Assembly (NCBI GenBank): GCA_049657775.1
Contig: JBASNZ010000024.1
Coordinates: 1-18,160 of the forward strand
DNA: 18,160 nt
Origin: JBASNZ01 sp049657775
Lineage (GTDB): Bacteria > Actinomycetota > Coriobacteriia > Anaerosomatales > Anaerosomataceae
Direction of reading: 5' to 3'
In this document: in pieces, positions 8,301 through 15,081 of the stretch
How the letters are laid out: each line of letters starts with the position of its first letter
Position numbering within the stretch: the stretch's first letter is position 1
Made by a program: the position numbers and the translations under genes
Notes under the pieces: model-generated
What the model was told of the DNA's origin: nothing
Seen by the model: only the letters and a program-made list of their open reading frames with translations
The model's database searches: none

Positions 8301-8978
8301 CTACGTCCTCCGGGCGCGCGTCCGGCGATGCGTCGGCCCGTCCACGACGATCTTGCCCGCCACGTCGCGCCCGAGCGCATACCTTGACGCGCCAACTTCC
8401 ACCATGAGCGGTCCCTGGAACGGCGCGACGTCGCAGACGCGCACGCGGGTCCCCGGGAACATCCCAAGTGAGGCGAGATACGAGAGCAGACCCTCGTCCT
8501 CCTCGTCGATACGGACGATCTCGACCTCGGATCCGCTGCCGTAATCGCACAGGGGCACACCGACACGTTCGGCAACGCTACCGTCGGCCGAGGGGATCGG
8601 ATGTCCGTGCGGACAAACGGCGGGGTTGTCCATGTACGTCTCCAGCGCGGCCTGGACCCTACTCGAGAGCGCGTGCTCCAGGCGACAGGCCTCCTCGTGC
8701 ACGTCCTCCCAGGGCATCCCCAGGATGTCCACTAAGAACCGTTCCGCAAGACGATGTCTGCGGATGATGTCCAGTGCGGCCTGACGCCCGGTGTCCGTAA
8801 GCGCAACGCCTCCGGACGGCCTCGTCACGTAGCCCCTGGCCTTGAGTCGCTTCAGCGTGGCCGTGACAGTCGGCCCGGAAACCCCGAGGGCGTCCGCGAT
8901 GCGCGCAGGGCGCGCCTCGCCGCGGTCACTCAGCTTGTAGATCGCCTCGAGGTACTCCTCGAGCGTTTGGCTCTCCAT
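8301..8978 (-). CDS. DtxR/IdeR/MntR-family metal-dependent repressor
   Basis: 225 residues from ATG 8978. An in-frame start at 9047 adds 23 residues with no family counterpart. Residues 1-65 form the winged helix-turn-helix (SGPTVTATLKRLKARGYV). The dimer/metal region has H75, E79, H94, C98, E101 and H102, matching DtxR ligands H79, E83, H98, C102, E105 and H106. A CPHG motif lies at 122-125, and the C-terminal SH3/FeoA-like domain spans about 150-213. Cys at 98 is DtxR/IdeR-like (iron), while position 8, aligned to DtxR M10, is Glu and thus closer to MntR Asp8. It sits directly before feoB, 3 bp apart, so it probably represses its own operon when Fe(II) is plentiful. Family sure; iron preferred over manganese from context. 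Confidence 0.93.
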   Translation of the reverse strand: MESQTLEEYLEAIYKLSDRGEARPARIADALGVSGPTVTATLKRLKARGYVTRPSGGVALTDTGRQAALDIIRRHRLAERFLVDILGMPWEDVHEEACRLEHALSSRVQAALETYMDNPAVCPHGHPIPSADGSVAERVGVPLCDYGSGSEVEIVRIDEEDEGLLSYLASLGMFPGTRVRVCDVAPFQGPLMVEVGASRYALGRDVAGKIVVDGPTHRRTRARRT

Positions 8979-9004
8979 CACGTGTCCGTTCGTAGTCGTT
9001 CGCC

Positions 9005-9020
9005 GTTGCTCAAGAGCAAC
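9005..9020 (-). promoter_or_regulatory. Operator-like inverted repeat upstream of the dtxR-feoB operon
   Basis: GTTGCTC and GAGCAAC form a perfect 7-bp inverted repeat around AA, 27 bp before the repressor start. A second small palindrome, GCATATGC, follows at 9021-9028. The position suits autoregulation by the DtxR-family protein, but the sequence does not match the classical 19-bp DtxR/IdeR box (TTAGGTTAGSCTAACCTAA), so this is a guess from position and symmetry. A possible -10 (TAGTAT) lies upstream near 9050; I found no convincing -35. Confidence 0.4.
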
Positions 9021-9204
9021 GCATATGCTCACCAGGGAGATTAGCACATACTATGCCGCAGGCGTCACAAACGTTAACCACGCCTCCGGGCGTCCGGCCG
9101 GCTTCAAGAGTGCCCCGCTTGGAGCCGCTCGCCCGCGCCTCGCTACCGGTCACACCCGGTGTCCACCCGTTCGTCGCAATTCCGTGCATATTTGCGAAAC
9201 GCCC

Positions 9205-9233
9205 TTGCACCCCCTGGGACCATGGTCTAACGT
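9205..9233 (+). promoter_or_regulatory. Candidate plus-strand promoter of the structured RNA
   Basis: TTGCAC (9205-9210) and TAACGT (9228-9233) are separated by 17 bp, fitting the actinobacterial TTGnnn/TAnnnT pattern. The last ten spacer bases form the palindrome GACCATGGTC (9218-9227). The predicted start near 9240 coincides with the 5' foot of the closing helix of the RNA candidate, which strengthens the call. Confidence 0.5.
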
Positions 9234-9239
9234 AGTGGT

Positions 9240-9408
9240 TGTCCCGAGAAGTCGGACCGAGCGAGTCTCGAAAGGCGGCGTACCAGTAGCTGCCGGAGGG
9301 GTCTCCAGTGTGAAGGGCAGCGCAAGCGGCCGGATCGCTGTGAAATTCCGAAGGTAAGAAATGGGAAGCCACGGAGTAGAGGTAACGCAGGCGAGGTCTC
9401 TCGGGACA
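9240..9408 (+). ncRNA. Structured non-coding RNA candidate (possibly a raiA-motif RNA)
   Basis: GTCCCGAGA (9241-9249) is exactly complementary to TCTCGGGAC (9399-9407), closing a domain of about 165 nt; 9240/9408 adds a further A-U pair. Inside are local stems in order: GGCGGC with GCTGCC (9274-9279/9289-9294), GGAG with CTCC (9295-9298/9303-9306), a GCAA-tetraloop stem (9316-9331) and CGGA with TCCG (9331-9334/9347-9350). The 3' part is rich in unpaired purine tracts (GGTAAGAAATGGGAAGCCA). No protein gene occupies the region. Size, host group and purine-rich single-stranded tracts remind me of the raiA RNA motif of Firmicutes and Actinobacteria, but I cannot confirm that. It is not TPP, FMN, cobalamin, glycine, c-di-GMP-I, RNase P, SRP or tmRNA as far as I can tell. 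No plus-strand gene follows, so a trans-acting RNA is more likely than a riboswitch. Confidence 0.6.
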
Positions 9409-9422
9409 CCTCTTTGTCCGGA

Positions 9423-9482
9423 CTCACGCGTGAGCCGCTGCAGCCCCTTCAGTCGGGGTGACGGGTTCTTCGCTGCAGCCCC
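9423..9482. repeat. Palindrome plus 12-bp direct repeat between the RNA and queD
   Basis: CTCACGCGTGAG (9423-9434) is a perfect 12-bp palindrome. CGCTGCAGCCCC occurs twice (9436-9447 and 9471-9482); its GCTGCAGC core is self-complementary. Between the copies, CCCC and GGGG (9444-9447/9454-9457) can pair. These elements may end the plus-strand RNA and the queD operon from opposite sides. Neither has a clear T-run, so termination is only a suggestion. Confidence 0.45.
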
Positions 9483-9484
9483 GC

Positions 9485-9865
9485 CTACCCTCTGCGATAT
9501 GTGATCCTCGCGATCGGTGATTCCCAGACGCTGACCTCTTTGAGCGACACACGTCCATTCGTCGCATCGCTCACGCGCTCGATGAGCGCGTCGTAGAGCA
9601 CGCGCGCCAGGTTCTCCGCAGTGGGACTCAGCGTGTCGAACGGCGGAACCTCATTGAGGTACGCGTGGTCCAGAGGCTCGATCACGCTGCCCAGATCCGC
9701 CTTGAGGTCCTTGAAGTCGTAGATGATGTCGATGGCGTCAAGCTCGGTCCCGATGACGGTGACCTCCACGTCCCAGGTGTGGCCATGCAGGTTCTTGCAC
9801 TCGCCGGGGTAGCCGATGAGTGAATGCGCGGCGTCGAAGTGACCCTTCACGCTCAGTTCGTACAT
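9485..9865 (-). CDS. queD: 6-carboxy-5,6,7,8-tetrahydropterin synthase QueD (PTPS family)
   Basis: 126 residues, typical for QueD. Zinc ligands H14 (AAHSL), H27 and H29 (LHGHTW) and catalytic-type C23 (GECKN) are present, with VWESP near the C-terminus. The enzyme converts dihydroneopterin triphosphate to carboxytetrahydropterin, an early step to preQ0 and queuosine in tRNA. The ATG follows a strong AGGAGGT that overlaps the RNase H stop codon, 9 bp away, so it is the last gene of the seven-gene operon. No queC, queE or queF is in the window, so the rest of the pathway must lie elsewhere, or the protein could serve another pterin. No preQ1 riboswitch was seen. Confidence 0.93.
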   Translation of the reverse strand: MYELSVKGHFDAAHSLIGYPGECKNLHGHTWDVEVTVIGTELDAIDIIYDFKDLKADLGSVIEPLDHAYLNEVPPFDTLSPTAENLARVLYDALIERVSDATNGRVSLKEVSVWESPIARITYRRG

Positions 9866-9874
9866 CGGTACCTC

Positions 9875-10333
9875 CTAGAAGAGCGTCTGCTGGTCGTCAG
9901 CGGAAGATGCGAGCCCATGCCCCACGTCGGCCCGAGCGTCCATCGCCTCGTTGCAGAGCGCATCCGCCTTAGAATTCTGCGAACGACGCACGTGCACGAA
10001 CTTCACGCTCTCGAAACCACGTGACAGTGCCGTCGCGCGCGCGTGCAGCGGCTTGAGGCCCTCGTTCTTCACCCGGTACTGTCCGTTCATCTGCTTGACC
10101 ACGAGTTCGCTGTCCGCATGCACGGTCAGATGCCGCACTCCCGCGGTCTGTGCGGCCTCAAGACCCGCGATAAGGGCCTGGTACTCCGCCACGTTGTTGG
10201 TGACTTCGCCCAGGTATCGGCCTGCCGCGCTCAGGGTCCGTCCGGACTCGTCCGTCAGCACGATCCCGATCCCGGCGGGTCCGGGATTGCCGCGGGCGCC
10301 ACCATCGGTGTGCAACGTCGCCCGCACGCTCAC
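9875..10333 (-). CDS. Ribonuclease HI family protein
   Basis: 152 residues from GTG 10333, which overlaps the stop of the zinc-ribbon gene as GTGA. The RNase H fold signature is complete: D10 in HTDGGARGNPGP, E50 in NNVAEYQAL, D74 in HADSELVV and D124 in NSKADAL, the four acidic residues that bind two Mg2+. The C-terminal 20 residues are a short polar tail ending in QQTLF. It should cleave RNA in RNA:DNA hybrids. In mycobacteria the equivalent gene (Rv2228c) is fused to a phosphatase domain and lies beside the zinc-ribbon gene; here it is a single domain. Together with the Nif3 and zinc-ribbon genes this is a conserved actinobacterial neighbourhood. Confidence 0.93.
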   Translation of the reverse strand: MSVRATLHTDGGARGNPGPAGIGIVLTDESGRTLSAAGRYLGEVTNNVAEYQALIAGLEAAQTAGVRHLTVHADSELVVKQMNGQYRVKNEGLKPLHARATALSRGFESVKFVHVRRSQNSKADALCNEAMDARADVGHGLASSADDQQTLF

Positions 10334-11049
10334 TCGCCCGACTCGATCACGAGCAGACGGTGACAGTTGGGGCAGATGCCGATCGGACCGCCCTCCAGAA
10401 GGGCCTGTACCTTACCGGCCGGCAGATCGATCCGGCACGCCGAGCACATCCCATCACGCAGAACCCCCACACCGATACCGTGCTTGGCGGTTCTGATGCT
10501 CTCGTACCGGGCAAGGAGCTCCGGCTCCAGCACGCCTGCCAAAGCTGCACGCTCCCGCGTTATGGCGTCGATCTCCTGTTGCAGATCCCCGCCCCGGGCC
10601 TGGAACTCCGCGATAAGCTGCTGCTCCTTGGCCGCCGCCCGCTCGAGCGCAACGGTCACTTTGGCTGCCTGCGCCTTCCCGACCTCCAGGCGCTCCATGT
10701 GACCGAGGATCTCCAACTCCTTCTTGTCCATCTGACGCCCGAGCGAGTCGATCTCACGCGTAAGCGCTTGCAGTTCCTTGTGATTGGTGACCGCGCCCGA
10801 GGACACCTTCTGCTGCTCGACGTCGATCTTCGCCTGCATCGTTGCGGCTTCGTCCTCGGCGCGGTGCACCGCATGCTCCGCCTGCAACACGAAGGCCCGG
10901 GCCTTCTTGGCAACGGCCTCGATCTCTTTGACCTTGTGGCGCAACTCGAGGATGGCGACCTTCTCGGGAAGCTCTTGCAGACGCTTGGTGGCACGCTGCA
11001 AAGCACGGTCCTTGTCAGATAGGGCGATCAGTGCGGCGCTTTGCTCCAT
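10330..11049 (-). CDS. Coiled-coil protein with C-terminal C4 zinc ribbon (COG1579/CdsZ-like)
   Basis: 239 residues from ATG 11049, 4 bp after the Nif3 stop; the longer in-frame start at 11175 lies inside nif3 and is not needed. Residues about 10-175 are highly charged, heptad-rich helices forming a long antiparallel coiled coil. The C-terminus has a C4 zinc ribbon: CSAC (C202, C205) and CPNC (C226, C229). The family (Rv2229c in M. tuberculosis, HP0958 in Helicobacter) is widespread; roles in RNA or ribosome binding have been reported, but no single function can be read from sequence. The gene is between nif3 and the RNase HI gene, as in mycobacteria. Confidence 0.9.
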   Translation of the reverse strand: MEQSAALIALSDKDRALQRATKRLQELPEKVAILELRHKVKEIEAVAKKARAFVLQAEHAVHRAEDEAATMQAKIDVEQQKVSSGAVTNHKELQALTREIDSLGRQMDKKELEILGHMERLEVGKAQAAKVTVALERAAAKEQQLIAEFQARGGDLQQEIDAITRERAALAGVLEPELLARYESIRTAKHGIGVGVLRDGMCSACRIDLPAGKVQALLEGGPIGICPNCHRLLVIESGE

Positions 11050-11053
11050 ATGG

Positions 11054-12154
11054 TTACTCGGCCCTTCCAACAGTCCACCAGCCGATACGCGGCTCCGCCT
11101 GCACAACGTGATCCGTACCCAAGGCGTGCCGTACTGCATCCGCGAGCACGCCCACAAGCGGCCATTCTGTGGCATCGTGCCCGGCTTCGATTATCGCAAG
11201 CCCCGACGCGGCTGCGTCCAGGGCGTCATGATACCGCACCTCGCCCGTGACCATGACATCGGCGCCCTCCGCAAGCGCGGGACCAAGAAGCGAGGATCCC
11301 GAGCCGTTCGAGATGGCTATCCGCGCCACGGTCTTCCTGGCATCCCCCCAGACCCGTGGCGCAACTCCCAGCCGCTCCCCCACCCGCTCCGCCAGATCCG
11401 CGAGTGTAAGCGGCTCGGCTTCGCACAGCCGCCCGAGCCGGGCGACGCCCCTGGCGAGTGAGACGGGCGTCACAGTGATGACCGGTTCGTCGTAGGGATG
11501 GACGCCCAGGCCCGCGGCAGCAACGGCGCGTCCGCCACCGCGGGGCGTGATCATCTCAACGCGTTCTTCCATAACGCCCGATCCTCCGGTCTTGCCCGGA
11601 ACGGGCGCAGAACCTGGCATCGGCGTGAACCGTCCAGTTCCCGCCGAAGAGAAGGAGCACGACTCGTACAGGCCGATACGTCCGGCGCCCGCGTCTGTCA
11701 TCGCCGAGACAACGCCTGCGCGGGCGTCCGACGGTACGTACACCGTCACCAGGTCCATGTCTTGGAGAGCGGATTCCAGCGGCGCTGTGGGCAGTAGACC
11801 GAGGGCCACCGCAAGCGCCTGCGCGCCGGCTGGAGCCCGATCCAGATTGGTGTGCATCGCCACCACCGAGATACCCGCCGCCGCGGCCCCAAGAACGATT
11901 CGTCCAGCTGGGTCCGCGGCTGTCACCGCCTGGATGTCGCCCAGAAACGGCGGGTGGTGACAAACGATGACGTCGGCTCCTACGTGACTGGCGTGTGCGA
12001 TGGCGTCGAGGGTGGGGTCAAGCGTCACGTACGCTCTGGTCGCCTCCGCCTCAGCATCACCGATGCGCAAGCCGACCCTGTCCCACGGCTCCGCCCACGA
12101 AAACGGGAACGCCTCATCCAGCGAGTCGACGAGCTGGCCGACGGTGATGCTCAC
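11054..12154 (-). CDS. Nif3-like dinuclear metal centre hexameric protein
   Basis: 366 residues from GTG 12154, overlapping the preceding stop as GTGA, with GGGAGGA upstream. A start at 12349 would add 65 Arg-rich residues that are just the other-frame reading of the upstream gene. Nif3 metal ligands are visible: HHPPF (H66, H67), H101 with D105 in HTNLD, and GHDATEW (H326, E330). Between the two halves sits the PII/CutA-like insertion (about 133-235) with YESCSFSSAGTGRF. The family (YqfO/YbgI, GTP cyclohydrolase I type 2 by older annotation) has uncertain activity. In the same operon are mnmA, queD and RNase HI, which hints at nucleic-acid or pterin-related work, though this is only contextual. 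Confidence 0.93.
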   Translation of the reverse strand: MSITVGQLVDSLDEAFPFSWAEPWDRVGLRIGDAEAEATRAYVTLDPTLDAIAHASHVGADVIVCHHPPFLGDIQAVTAADPAGRIVLGAAAAGISVVAMHTNLDRAPAGAQALAVALGLLPTAPLESALQDMDLVTVYVPSDARAGVVSAMTDAGAGRIGLYESCSFSSAGTGRFTPMPGSAPVPGKTGGSGVMEERVEMITPRGGGRAVAAAGLGVHPYDEPVITVTPVSLARGVARLGRLCEAEPLTLADLAERVGERLGVAPRVWGDARKTVARIAISNGSGSSLLGPALAEGADVMVTGEVRYHDALDAAASGLAIIEAGHDATEWPLVGVLADAVRHALGTDHVVQAEPRIGWWTVGRAE

Positions 12155-12966
12155 AGCGATTCCTCCCAGGGCACGCGACCACGGAATACGACCACGTTCT
12201 CGAAGCCAGCACGGAGCAGCGCAGCCCGAGCCTGGGTGAGACCCATGCCGACGTCTCCGGGTGAATGCGCGTCCGAACCCATACTCACACGCACGCCTGC
12301 GCGCGCCAACTCGCCAAGGAACGTATCGGACGGGTAGAGTTCGCCGCACGGTTTGCGCAGACCCGCGGCATTCACCTCAACCACAGCGTCGGCCGCAGCA
12401 AGCGCCGTGGCGGTTCGACGGTAGAGAGGACCCAGGTCCGTATCTGGGACGAAACAGAACTTCTTGATCAGGTCGACGTGGGCCATCACGTCCGCGACCC
12501 CCGACTCCGCGGCAGCGACCACGTCGGCAAAGTAGCGCTCCCACAGATCGGTAAGGTTCCAACTGGCATACCGCTCTGTTCGCGCGGGGTCGTCAAACGC
12601 CCAGCCATCCAGATAGTGCACGCTGCCAAGCACCACATCGAACGGATGTCTCGCTAGAAGCGAGCGCACGTGATCCGCATTCCCCTGATGCAGGTCGGCC
12701 TCGACGCCCAGCAGAACCTCAGGACCGCCAGCTGCGCGAGCCCGCTCTTGCGCCTCGAGAACCTCGGCGATGTATGCAGGGAGCTCATCTTCGGGCATAG
12801 CGTACTCCACCGCGTGAGGGTCTTCCTGCAGCAGTGAGGCCGGCAGTGGCAGGTGGTCGGTGAAGGCGATCGTGTCTATCTGCGCTGCACGGGCCGCCTG
12901 AACGTACTCCTCGACGCTGCCGGTCGCGTGGCGACAACGGGCGGTGTGCACGTGAAGATCGATCAT
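12151..12966 (-). CDS. PHP-domain phosphoesterase, histidinol-phosphatase (HisJ/HisK) family
   Basis: 271 residues from ATG 12966, which overlaps the mnmA stop as ATGA and is preceded by GAGGAGG. PHP motifs are present: DLHVHTARCRHA (H5, H7), FTDHLPLP, GVEADL, VLGSVHYLDG, VMAHVDLIKKF, EVNAAGLRKP and a C-terminal SDAHSP. These carry the His/Asp/Glu ligands of a trinuclear metal site. The best-known members dephosphorylate histidinol phosphate in histidine synthesis. No other his gene lies nearby, so the physiological substrate is open; a nucleotide or other phosphoester is possible. Family secure, substrate moderate. Confidence 0.9.
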   Translation of the reverse strand: MIDLHVHTARCRHATGSVEEYVQAARAAQIDTIAFTDHLPLPASLLQEDPHAVEYAMPEDELPAYIAEVLEAQERARAAGGPEVLLGVEADLHQGNADHVRSLLARHPFDVVLGSVHYLDGWAFDDPARTERYASWNLTDLWERYFADVVAAAESGVADVMAHVDLIKKFCFVPDTDLGPLYRRTATALAAADAVVEVNAAGLRKPCGELYPSDTFLGELARAGVRVSMGSDAHSPGDVGMGLTQARAALLRAGFENVVVFRGRVPWEESL

Positions 12967-13997
12967 GACGCCTCCTCGATCGTGCCTCCGCCGACAACAA
13001 CGCCACTGTTGTAGCACACAAGAGACTGGCCTGGCGCGACGCCCGCGATGGGTCTCTCCAGCTCGGCCACGAGTATGTCACCATCACGCCGGACGAGGGC
13101 CGGCGTCGGGGGTGAGTTATACCGGCACTTCACATCGACGCACGCCTCCAGTCCAGCCTCGCGCCAGACCGTGTCCGACGCGACGACGCGGGAGACGAGC
13201 AGATCATCGGCCGGACCGACCACGATCGCGTTCGCCGAAGCATCGATGCGGGTGACATACATCGGCTCGTCCGACGCGATGCCAAGGCCCCGGCGCTGCC
13301 CCACGGTGTACCGGCACACGCCACGGTGGCTCCCCAGTACGTCTCCAGCCGCGTTGAGGACCGGTCCCGGAACGCAGGCATCGGGACGACGTTCCGTAAC
13401 GAGGGCCGCGTATCCGCCGGGCCCGACGAAGCACGCGTCTTGACTCTCGTCCGTGTGGACCCCCGCGAAGCCGAGCGAGCGAGCGCGTTCCCGGACTGCG
13501 TCTTTGGTGAGATCGCCAAGCGGGAACAAGACGTGTTCTAGAGTCTCGGAGTCGAGGCGGTACAAGAAGTACGTCTGGTCCTTAGCGACGTCTCGGGCAG
13601 CCGCAAGAGCGAGTCCCGCTACCGTCTCCGCGACTCGTGCGTAGTGGCCGGTCGCCAGGTGCGCGTGTTCGGCGATCGCGGCATCGTAGAGCGTCCCGAA
13701 CTTGATGCGTTGATTGCACACGACGCACGGATTGGGGGTCCTGCCCGCAGCGTACTCAGCCGCGGTATAATCCACCACTTTCAGGTCGAATTCAGCGGAG
13801 ACGTCGATGACGCGATGACCCACGTGCAGCCGATCGCAGATAGCGCGGGCCGCCAAGATGGCTCCAGCGTCGGGGCCGCCACGCCCCAGATCGAGGGTGA
13901 CGCCCACGACGTCCCATCCTTGAGAAAGGGCGATCGCCGCGGCCACCGAACTGTCGACGCCACCGCTCATGGCAACCCACAGCCGGTGACTCGCCAT
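12963..13997 (-). CDS. mnmA: tRNA-specific 2-thiouridylase MnmA
   Basis: 344 residues. The PP-loop AMSGGVDSS (9-17) binds ATP. C94 in NPCVVCN and C189 in SQDACFV form the catalytic pair matching E. coli C102 and C199; an extra Cys at 91 lies in the first motif. DQTYFLYRL (140-148), PLGDLTKDAVR and YTVGQRRGLGI are further family signatures, and the C-terminal beta domain is intact. MnmA puts sulfur on U34 of tRNA Lys, Glu and Gln, usually with sulfur delivered by a cysteine desulfurase, which is not in this window. The start ATG lies 3 bp after the upstream gene stop. Confidence 0.97.
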   Translation of the reverse strand: MASHRLWVAMSGGVDSSVAAAIALSQGWDVVGVTLDLGRGGPDAGAILAARAICDRLHVGHRVIDVSAEFDLKVVDYTAAEYAAGRTPNPCVVCNQRIKFGTLYDAAIAEHAHLATGHYARVAETVAGLALAAARDVAKDQTYFLYRLDSETLEHVLFPLGDLTKDAVRERARSLGFAGVHTDESQDACFVGPGGYAALVTERRPDACVPGPVLNAAGDVLGSHRGVCRYTVGQRRGLGIASDEPMYVTRIDASANAIVVGPADDLLVSRVVASDTVWREAGLEACVDVKCRYNSPPTPALVRRDGDILVAELERPIAGVAPGQSLVCYNSGVVVGGGTIEEAS

Positions 13998-14000
13998 ACG

Positions 14001-14723
14001 TTACAGTGCCTCCAGCGGTGGCCTGTCAGCACCCGACTGCGAGTGCAGCACGGAGAGCATCTCACCGACGTCGATGTTGGCCACGGGTGCGAGCAGCATG
14101 ACCGCGTCATTGTGGAGCAGCGTTCCGTTGTGCATCATCGTGTGCATCTCTTCGAGGTTGTCTATGGTGACGGTCCGCATCGTGTGGTAGAGCCGACGCT
14201 GACGGATGGCCACCTTGAACACGTCCGCAGTCTGTTGGCCATCCACGACGAACAGGACAGACGTCTCGGCCTTGTCGGACCGCTGTTCGTGCATGGAATC
14301 CATCTCGTTCACGAAGTGGGCGGCGGCGGCAAGCGACACCGGGCGTTCAACGGTGCGCGTCAACACTCCCACACCTGTCGGCGACATCCACAGCCCATCG
14401 CCGTGCGTCTCAAAACCCAGTGCGCGTCCGACACCCTCACATCGCGAACGAAACTCGAGGCGCACACGCGCCGATTCTTCGGCGTGTGGGGTTTGGGGCG
14501 TGACCATGACGTCGGGGAGCGCCTGTGCGACCTCGGCAAGGGTGGCCGACACCTCGCCTGCATCCTGCTGGATCAGTTCCTTCACGTCCGTCGCAAGGGC
14601 AGACCTGGCGTCCATCGTCAGCAGTTCGGCAAGGCGGGGATTGCTGACCTCAAGCGTGAGACCGAACACGTTGAGAACCGCGAAACGTCGATCGTCGTTG
14701 GAGTCTTGCCCGCCGTCTGGCAT
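14001..14723 (-). CDS. Conserved-looking protein of unknown function, first gene of the mnmA operon
   Basis: 240 residues, acidic N-terminus, no signal peptide and no membrane segment. I do not recognise the family. The start ATG 14723 has AGGAGA five bases upstream, and the stop is 3 bp from mnmA, so it is a real translated gene. The C-terminal half alternates beta-like segments (SVLFVVDG, RLYHTMRTVTIDNL, AVMLLAPV) with polar stretches, suggesting an alpha/beta fold. An HTMRTVTIDNLEEMHTMMH region is rich in His and Met, although no clear metal motif can be drawn. The central GDGLWMSPTGVGVLTR and the long predicted helices (20-75) give no further clue. Confidence 0.75.
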   Translation of the reverse strand: MPDGGQDSNDDRRFAVLNVFGLTLEVSNPRLAELLTMDARSALATDVKELIQQDAGEVSATLAEVAQALPDVMVTPQTPHAEESARVRLEFRSRCEGVGRALGFETHGDGLWMSPTGVGVLTRTVERPVSLAAAAHFVNEMDSMHEQRSDKAETSVLFVVDGQQTADVFKVAIRQRRLYHTMRTVTIDNLEEMHTMMHNGTLLHNDAVMLLAPVANIDVGEMLSVLHSQSGADRPPLEAL

Positions 14724-14771
14724 CGTCTCTCCTACTCAGTCGCTCGCGCCGCTAGTGCTCTACGATGTCCT

Positions 14772-14800
14772 AGCCTAACGCATGCGTCGATGCTCCGGAA
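14772..14800 (-). promoter_or_regulatory. Candidate promoter of the mnmA-queD operon
   Basis: On the minus strand TTCCGG (14795-14800) and TAGGCT (14772-14777) are 17 bp apart, with predicted start near 14765 and about 40 nt of leader before ATG 14723. The -10 fits TAnnnT; the -35 is poor. It is the only promoter-like pair seen just before the operon. Confidence 0.35.
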
Positions 14801-14901
14801 GCGCGCCCAGCCGAAACGTTCGCGCCCGACCCCACACAGCACCCGGCACCTCCCTCCCGCCTGCAAGAACTGACCGCTCGTCAAATCGAACACACTGTCT
14901 C

Positions 14902-14931
14902 TTGTGGCGCTGGAGACGGGAGTGATATGGT
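14902..14931 (+). promoter_or_regulatory. Candidate extended -10 promoter of a plus-strand small RNA
   Basis: TTGTGG (14902-14907), an 18-bp spacer and TATGGT (14926-14931), with TG at 14923-14924 giving an extended -10. Predicted start is near 14937. It points away from the mnmA operon into the gap before the end of ribH, where no plus-strand gene exists. Confidence 0.45.
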
Positions 14932-14936
14932 GTCCT

Positions 14937-15055
14937 CCCGCTCGTTGAGCGGCAAAGGGAACGGACGTCTAAGGTTGACAGCCACCAGGGTGGCGAGAAC
15001 CCGCTGGACTGCCTAACGAAAGGCCCGGATACGCTTCTGCGTACCGAGCCTTTCG
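14937..15055 (+). ncRNA. Candidate small RNA of about 120 nt, convergent with the rib operon
   Basis: Downstream of the promoter the sequence forms CCGCTC-GTT-GAGCGG (14938-14952), then a GCCACC/GGTGGC inverted repeat (14981-14994), alternative CCAG/CTGG and GGGT/ACCC pairings in 14985-15007, and finally the strong hairpin 15017-15055. Dense nested inverted repeats between a promoter and a terminator-like stem, without a reading frame of note, argue for a structured RNA. I could not match it to 6S, SRP, RNase P, tmRNA, T-box, SAM, ZTP or FMN elements. It might instead be a long 3' region of the rib mRNA read on the other strand. Confidence 0.4.
15017..15055. terminator. Strong hairpin, probably bidirectional terminator at the end of the rib operon
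   Basis: CGAAAGGC (15017-15024) pairs with GCCTTTCG (15048-15055); after one mismatch, CGG and TACGC pair with GCGTA and CCG across a bulged A, leaving a TTCT loop. It lies 26 bp past the ribH stop. Neither side has a long T-run, which is common for terminators in GC-rich actinobacteria. It would end the rib mRNA on the minus strand and the small RNA on the plus strand. Confidence 0.65.
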
Positions 15056-15081
15056 GTGTGTATCGGCTTAGATCGCGCGTG

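Noticed and set aside
8979..8996. Direct repeat CGTTCG in the dtxR leader as a LexA half-site pair
   Set aside because: The two copies are in direct, not inverted, orientation, so they do not make a CGAAC-N4-GTTCG palindrome.
9010..9372. 120-codon minus-strand frame in the gap between dtxR and queD
   Set aside because: Low-complexity composition, no family, no ribosome binding site, and it coincides with the structured RNA on the other strand.
9335..9395. Possible cobalamin riboswitch (GGGAAGCCAC resembles part of a B12 element)
   Set aside because: The B12 box and other conserved cobalamin segments are missing and no gene follows on the plus strand.
13644..14873. 409-codon plus-strand reading frame
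   Set aside because: Antisense to mnmA and the unknown gene; no recognisable motif, and the minus-strand genes have good ribosome binding sites and tight spacing.
14979..15010. T-box-like AGGGTGG sequence
   Set aside because: The invariant TGGNACCGCG is not present, no specifier stem is visible and no aminoacyl-tRNA synthetase or amino-acid gene follows.
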